Source of the DNA: Gammaproteobacteria bacterium
GTDB taxonomy: Bacteria; Pseudomonadota; Gammaproteobacteria; JACCXJ01
Assembly (NCBI GenBank): GCA_013697045.1
Contig: JACCXJ010000253.1
Location: 1-47,594 of the forward strand
DNA length: 47,594 nt
Direction: 5' to 3'
In this document: positions 43,768 through 47,594 of the stretch, one piece after another
How the letters are laid out: every line of letters begins with the position of its first letter
How positions within the stretch are numbered: the stretch's first letter is position 1
Notes under the pieces: model-generated
Database searches by the model: none
What the model was told of the DNA's origin: nothing
Seen by the model: only the letters and a program-made list of their open reading frames with translations
Program-made: the position numbers and the translations under genes

Positions 43768-46700
43768 ATGACGGAATCCGACAACCCTCCTTCGGAAGCT
43801 CGGCCATGGGAAACAGAGCCTTTGGTTACCGAGCGTCTGGAGAGCGTCTTCGAGCCCCCCCTGCCCAACCGGCCGGGGGATCGTCGGCGCTGGGCGCGCC
43901 TCTACGGCTCCGGGAAGGGCCTCGCCATCGCTGCGGCCGTGCGCCGCCATCGGGGGCCTTGCCTCGTCATCGTACCGAACGCCGCGGAGGCCGGCCGTAT
44001 CGCCGATGAGGTGCGGTTCTTCGGGGGTGACGGCTTGGAACCGCTCGCCTTCCCGGACTGGGAGACGCTACCCTACGACCGCTTCTCGCCGTACCAGGAC
44101 ATCGTCTCCGAGCGCCTCGCGACGCTCTACCGCCTGCCGGAGCTCCCGGGCGGCATCGTGATCGCCGCCGTGACGACCCTCATGCAGCGGCTGCCGCCCC
44201 GATCCTTCCTCGAAGGGAACACGCTCCTGCTCCGCACCGGCGAGCGGGTGGATCGCGACGCGCTTTGCGAGCGCTTGATCCGCGGCGGTTATCGGGCCGT
44301 GTCCCAGGTGATCGAGCATGGGGACTATGCCCTGCGCGGCTCCATCATGGATGTGTTCCCCATGGGCAGCCCCTCCCCGTACCGCATCGACTGGCTGGAC
44401 GACGAGATCGACAGCCTCCGCACCTTCGACCCCGAGAGCCAGCGCTCGACCGGCACCGTCCCCGAGATCCGGGTGCTCCCGGCGCGTGAGTTTCCCCTGA
44501 CACCGACGGCGATCGAACGTTTCCGCGGCAACTGGCGCGCGCGCTTCGAGGGCTCGCCCCAGGGCTCGCCGTTGTACCGGGACGTGAGCCAGGGCCTCTG
44601 CCCGCCCGGCATCGAGTATTACCTCCCGCTGTTCTTCGAGGAGACGGCGACGTTGTTCGATTATCTGCCCGCCGACACCTTGATTCTCGTGGATACCGGG
44701 GTCGAGGAGGCGGCCGAGCGTTTCCACGGCGAGGTCCGCGAGCGCCACGAGTCCCTGCGCCACGACCGCGAGCGCCCGCTCTGCACACCGGCCGAGGTGT
44801 TCTTCTTGCCGAACGAGGTCTTCGCCGCCGTCAAGGCACATCCCTCGATCATGCTTCTCGGCCCGCTCGCGGAGCGCACGGACGGCGTTTCGGTGCTCGC
44901 CACCCTACCGCCTCCCACGCTGCCTATCGGGGCGCATGCGGCGGACCCGCTCGGGCTCGTGAAACGTTTTCTCGCGACCTATGAAGGGCGGGTCCTGTTC
45001 GTGGCCGAATCCAAGGGCCGGCGCGAGACCCTCTCGGAGCTGTTCCGGCAGCACGCGATCCCCTTCGTGCTTTTCGCCGATTTCCCCGCCTTTCTCACGG
45101 GCGACGCGCGCATCGGCCTCACGGTGGCGCCTCTGCAGCGCGGCGTCCGCATCGAGGACCGGCGCATCGCCATCGTCTGCGAGTCCGAGCTATTCCCCGA
45201 GCACGCCCCCCAGGCACGCCGCCAGAGCCGCGCCGCGCGCGATCCCGAGGGGCTCATCCGCGATCTCAGCGAGCTGTCCCAGGGCGCGCCGGTGGTCCAC
45301 GAGCACCACGGGGTCGGTCGTTATCTCGGGTTGTTTTTACTCGATGCCGGCGGCACCCGGGGCGAATACCTGGGCATCGAATACGCCGACGGTGATAAGC
45401 TCTACGTGCCCGTCCTGGCGCTCCATCTGATCACCCGCTACACCGGCGCGGAGGGCGAGCACGCGCCGCTCCACAAGCTCGGCAGCAGCCAGTGGCAAAA
45501 GGCTCGGGCGCGTGCGGCACAACGCATCAGAGACGTGGCGGCCGAGCTCCTCGAGGTCTATGCGAAGCGCAGCGCGCGCACCGGGCATGCCTACGGCATC
45601 GATGAGGACGCCTACCAGAGCTTCGCCCAGGGCTTTCCCTTCGAGGAAACGCCCGATCAAGCCGCGGCCATCACCGCGGTGCTCGGCGATCTCAGGGCCG
45701 AGCAGCCGACGGATCGACTGGTCTGCGGGGACGTGGGTTTCGGCAAGACCGAGGTCGCGATGCGCGCCGCCTTCGTCGCGGCGATGGACGGGAAACAGGT
45801 CGCGATCCTGGTGCCGACCACCCTATTGGCCCAGCAGCACTTCGAGAACTTCAAGGACCGCTTCGCGGACTGGCCGGTACGCATCGAGTTCCTGTCGCGG
45901 TTTCAAAACAAACGCGAGCAGGACCGGATCACCACGGGCCTAAAAACAGGCGCCGTCGATATCGTCATCGGGACCCACAAGCTTTTGCAGGAGGACGTAT
46001 CGTTCAAGCGCCTGGGGCTTCTCGTCATCGACGAGGAGCATCGCTTCGGCGTGCGACAGAAAGAACGGCTCAAGGCTTTGCGCTCCGAGGTGGACATCGT
46101 GACTCTCACGGCCACGCCCATCCCGAGGACGCTCAACCTCGCGCTGTCGGCGGCGCGCGAGCTCAGCATCATCGCGACCCCGCCGGCGCGCAGGCTGGCC
46201 GTCAAGACCTTCGTCAACGAGTGGGACGACCACCTCCTGCGCGAGGCCATGGTGCGGGAGATCGCGCGCGGCGGCCAGGTGTATTTCCTCCATAACGAGG
46301 TCGAGACCATCGAAAACATCGCGAAAAAGATCGAGACCCTGCTCCCCGAGGGCCGCGTGCGGATCGCGCACGGACAGATGCGGGAGCGCGAGCTCGAGCA
46401 CGTGATGCTCGATTTCTACCACCAGCGCTTCAACTGCCTGGTCTGTACCACCATCATCGAGAGCGGTATCGACGTCCCGAACGCCAACACCATCATCATG
46501 AACCGCGCCGACAAGCTGGGCCTGGCCCAGCTCTATCAGCTCCGTGGCCGGGTCGGGCGCTCCCACCACCGCGCCTATGCCTATCTCGTGATCCCGCCGC
46601 GCCAAGTGCTTGGCGCCGATGCGGTGAAACGGCTCGAGGCCATCGCCTCCATTGAAGAGCTGGGCGTCGGTTTCACGCTCGCGACCCACGACCTCGAGAT

Positions 46701-47316
46701 CCGCGGCGCCGGCGAGATCCTGGGCGAGGAGCAAAGCGGGCATATCCAGGAGATCGGCTTCGGCCTCTATTCCGAGCTATTGCAACGCGCGGTCGCCGAC
46801 TTGAAGAGCGGGCGCGAGCCCCTGCTCGACCGCCCCCTCGACCACGGCACCGAGATCGAGCTGCACACCGCTTGCCTCATTCCCGAAGATTATCTCCCGG
46901 ACGTGCACACGCGCCTCATCCTCTACAAGCGCATCGCGAGCGCGGCGGACGATGCGGCCTTGACGCTCATCATGGAAGAGATGGCGGATCGCTTCGGCCG
47001 CCTGCCCGCGCCCGCCAAGGATCTCTGCCGCGTGACCCGCCTCAAGCTCCGCGCCGCGCCGCTCGGGGTCAAGCGCGTCGACCTCGGCCCCAGGGGCGGG
47101 CGCATCGTTTTTCACCCCGAGGCCCCGATCGATCCACTTTCGGTGGTGCGCCTGGTCCAGAGCCAACCCGCTCGCTATCGCTTCGAGGCTAACGAGCGGC
47201 TCCGCATCACGGCCGATCTGCCCGAGGGCGAGCAGCGCATGGACGCCCTCGACGCGCTTTTCGATCGCCTCGCGGGGCGGGATAACGATGCTGGTCGAAT
47301 CACGCGGCCTGGATAA
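43768..47316 (+). CDS. mfd: Transcription-repair coupling factor Mfd
   Basis: A 1182-residue Mfd that removes stalled RNA polymerase and recruits UvrA. The N-terminal UvrB-like module is residues ~1-330 (PDWETLPYDRFSPYQDIVSE RL, GDYALRGSIMDVFPMGSPSP). The RNA polymerase interaction domain begins near GAPVVHEHHGVGRYLGLFLL. The RecG-like motor has GDVGFGKTEVAMRAAF (Walker A, ~653), LLVIDEEHRFG, LTATPIPRTLNLAL, STIIESGIDVPN-type CTTIIESGIDVPNANTIIMN and QLRGRVGRSHHRAYAYL. The C-terminal regulatory domain is intact (ELHTACLIPEDYLPDVHTRL). ATG at 43768 (MTESDNPP) is chosen because the duplicate copy begins alike; 43723 is also open. Length is normal. Confidence 0.97.
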   Translation: MTESDNPPSEARPWETEPLVTERLESVFEPPLPNRPGDRRRWARLYGSGKGLAIAAAVRRHRGPCLVIVPNAAEAGRIADEVRFFGGDGLEPLAFPDWETLPYDRFSPYQDIVSERLATLYRLPELPGGIVIAAVTTLMQRLPPRSFLEGNTLLLRTGERVDRDALCERLIRGGYRAVSQVIEHGDYALRGSIMDVFPMGSPSPYRIDWLDDEIDSLRTFDPESQRSTGTVPEIRVLPAREFPLTPTAIERFRGNWRARFEGSPQGSPLYRDVSQGLCPPGIEYYLPLFFEETATLFDYLPADTLILVDTGVEEAAERFHGEVRERHESLRHDRERPLCTPAEVFFLPNEVFAAVKAHPSIMLLGPLAERTDGVSVLATLPPPTLPIGAHAADPLGLVKRFLATYEGRVLFVAESKGRRETLSELFRQHAIPFVLFADFPAFLTGDARIGLTVAPLQRGVRIEDRRIAIVCESELFPEHAPQARRQSRAARDPEGLIRDLSELSQGAPVVHEHHGVGRYLGLFLLDAGGTRGEYLGIEYADGDKLYVPVLALHLITRYTGAEGEHAPLHKLGSSQWQKARARAAQRIRDVAAELLEVYAKRSARTGHAYGIDEDAYQSFAQGFPFEETPDQAAAITAVLGDLRAEQPTDRLVCGDVGFGKTEVAMRAAFVAAMDGKQVAILVPTTLLAQQHFENFKDRFADWPVRIEFLSRFQNKREQDRITTGLKTGAVDIVIGTHKLLQEDVSFKRLGLLVIDEEHRFGVRQKERLKALRSEVDIVTLTATPIPRTLNLALSAARELSIIATPPARRLAVKTFVNEWDDHLLREAMVREIARGGQVYFLHNEVETIENIAKKIETLLPEGRVRIAHGQMRERELEHVMLDFYHQRFNCLVCTTIIESGIDVPNANTIIMNRADKLGLAQLYQLRGRVGRSHHRAYAYLVIPPRQVLGADAVKRLEAIASIEELGVGFTLATHDLEIRGAGEILGEEQSGHIQEIGFGLYSELLQRAVADLKSGREPLLDRPLDHGTEIELHTACLIPEDYLPDVHTRLILYKRIASAADDAALTLIMEEMADRFGRLPAPAKDLCRVTRLKLRAAPLGVKRVDLGPRGGRIVFHPEAPIDPLSVVRLVQSQPARYRFEANERLRITADLPEGEQRMDALDALFDRLAGRDNDAGRITRPG

Positions 47317-47498
47317 GGCGGCGGCCGAGCGACCGCACCCTAGCTAGCAAGGCACCTTCGTATAGCGTCACGGGCAAGAACCGGGCGCCTTCCTTGCGCC
47401 TCGGCGGCCTCGCGACGGGCAGTGGTGAGAAAAACGGGCTTGCGGCGCTCGGGGCTGATGAAAGGATCGTCGTGCGCGCAGCCGATCGGTTGGCCTCC

Positions 47499-47594
47499 TC
47501 AAGAGGGGCCGAGCGGCGGCTCGTCCATGAGCGCCACCTGTTCCCGCAATTCCAGGATCCTGTCCTGCCAGTAACGCGGGGTATCGAACCACGG
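47499..47594 (-). CDS. C-terminal end of an unidentified protein (partial)
   Basis: On the minus strand the frame entering from the window edge reads PWFDTPRYWQDRILELREQV ALMDEPPLGPS and stops at 47499. The composition is protein-like, but 31 residues are too few to assign. It would be convergent with mfd. The gap 47317-47498 holds no gene I can support. Confidence 0.35.
   Translation of the reverse strand, partial: PWFDTPRYWQDRILELREQVALMDEPPLGPS

Overview
The window looks like chromosomal DNA of a GC-rich gammaproteobacterium. The evidence is a translation/RNA-metabolism block (initiator tRNA, rimP-nusA-infB-rbfA-truB-rpsO-pnp), a second block (rpsP-rimM-trmD-rplS), the xerD/dsbC neighbourhood, and gamma-type mfd, glnS and priA sequences. 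Genus cannot be told from this sequence alone.

Layout. 1-435: the 3' end of glnS and a fragment of the priA 3' end. 543-5700: an accessory island bounded by priA fragments. It holds a subtilisin-like peptidase, a B12-binding radical-SAM protein of the ribosomal-peptide (RiPP) maturation type, a free-standing copy of the peptidase prodomain and a 2OG-Fe(II) oxygenase; three of the four genes carry frameshifts. 6028-7432: the AMMECR1/MEMO pair. 7599-20181: the intact housekeeping core, with palindromic elements at infB/rbfA and trmD/rplS. 20198-26285: mixed single genes (Ser/Thr kinase, dsbC, MBL-like protein, glycosyltransferase, Xre-RES toxin-antitoxin, glycerophosphodiesterase).

26300-43700 is a mosaic accessory region. 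It contains three remnants of IS91-type element ends, a lower-GC operon (PncC/CinA-like, SLATT two-TM protein, NMNAT-like nucleotidyltransferase), an ISL3-type transposase remnant, two broken fragments of mfd, a DUF255 thioredoxin-like protein, a decayed integron (intI pseudogene plus gene cassettes with attC sites), a HigBA module between ~0.42 kb direct repeats that contain degenerate 21-bp tandem repeats, and an orphan low-GC tailspike-like beta-helix gene. The intact mfd (43768-47316) closes the window.

How the parts work together. The core genes form ribosome-maturation, translation and RNA-decay operons. In the accessory parts, fragments of priA and mfd serve as island borders, and single-base frameshifts are confined to accessory genes. 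This suggests repeated insertion, duplication and decay rather than poor sequence quality alone. The best candidates for undescribed biology are the peptidase/prodomain/radical-SAM/oxygenase cluster and the PncC-SLATT-nucleotidyltransferase operon.
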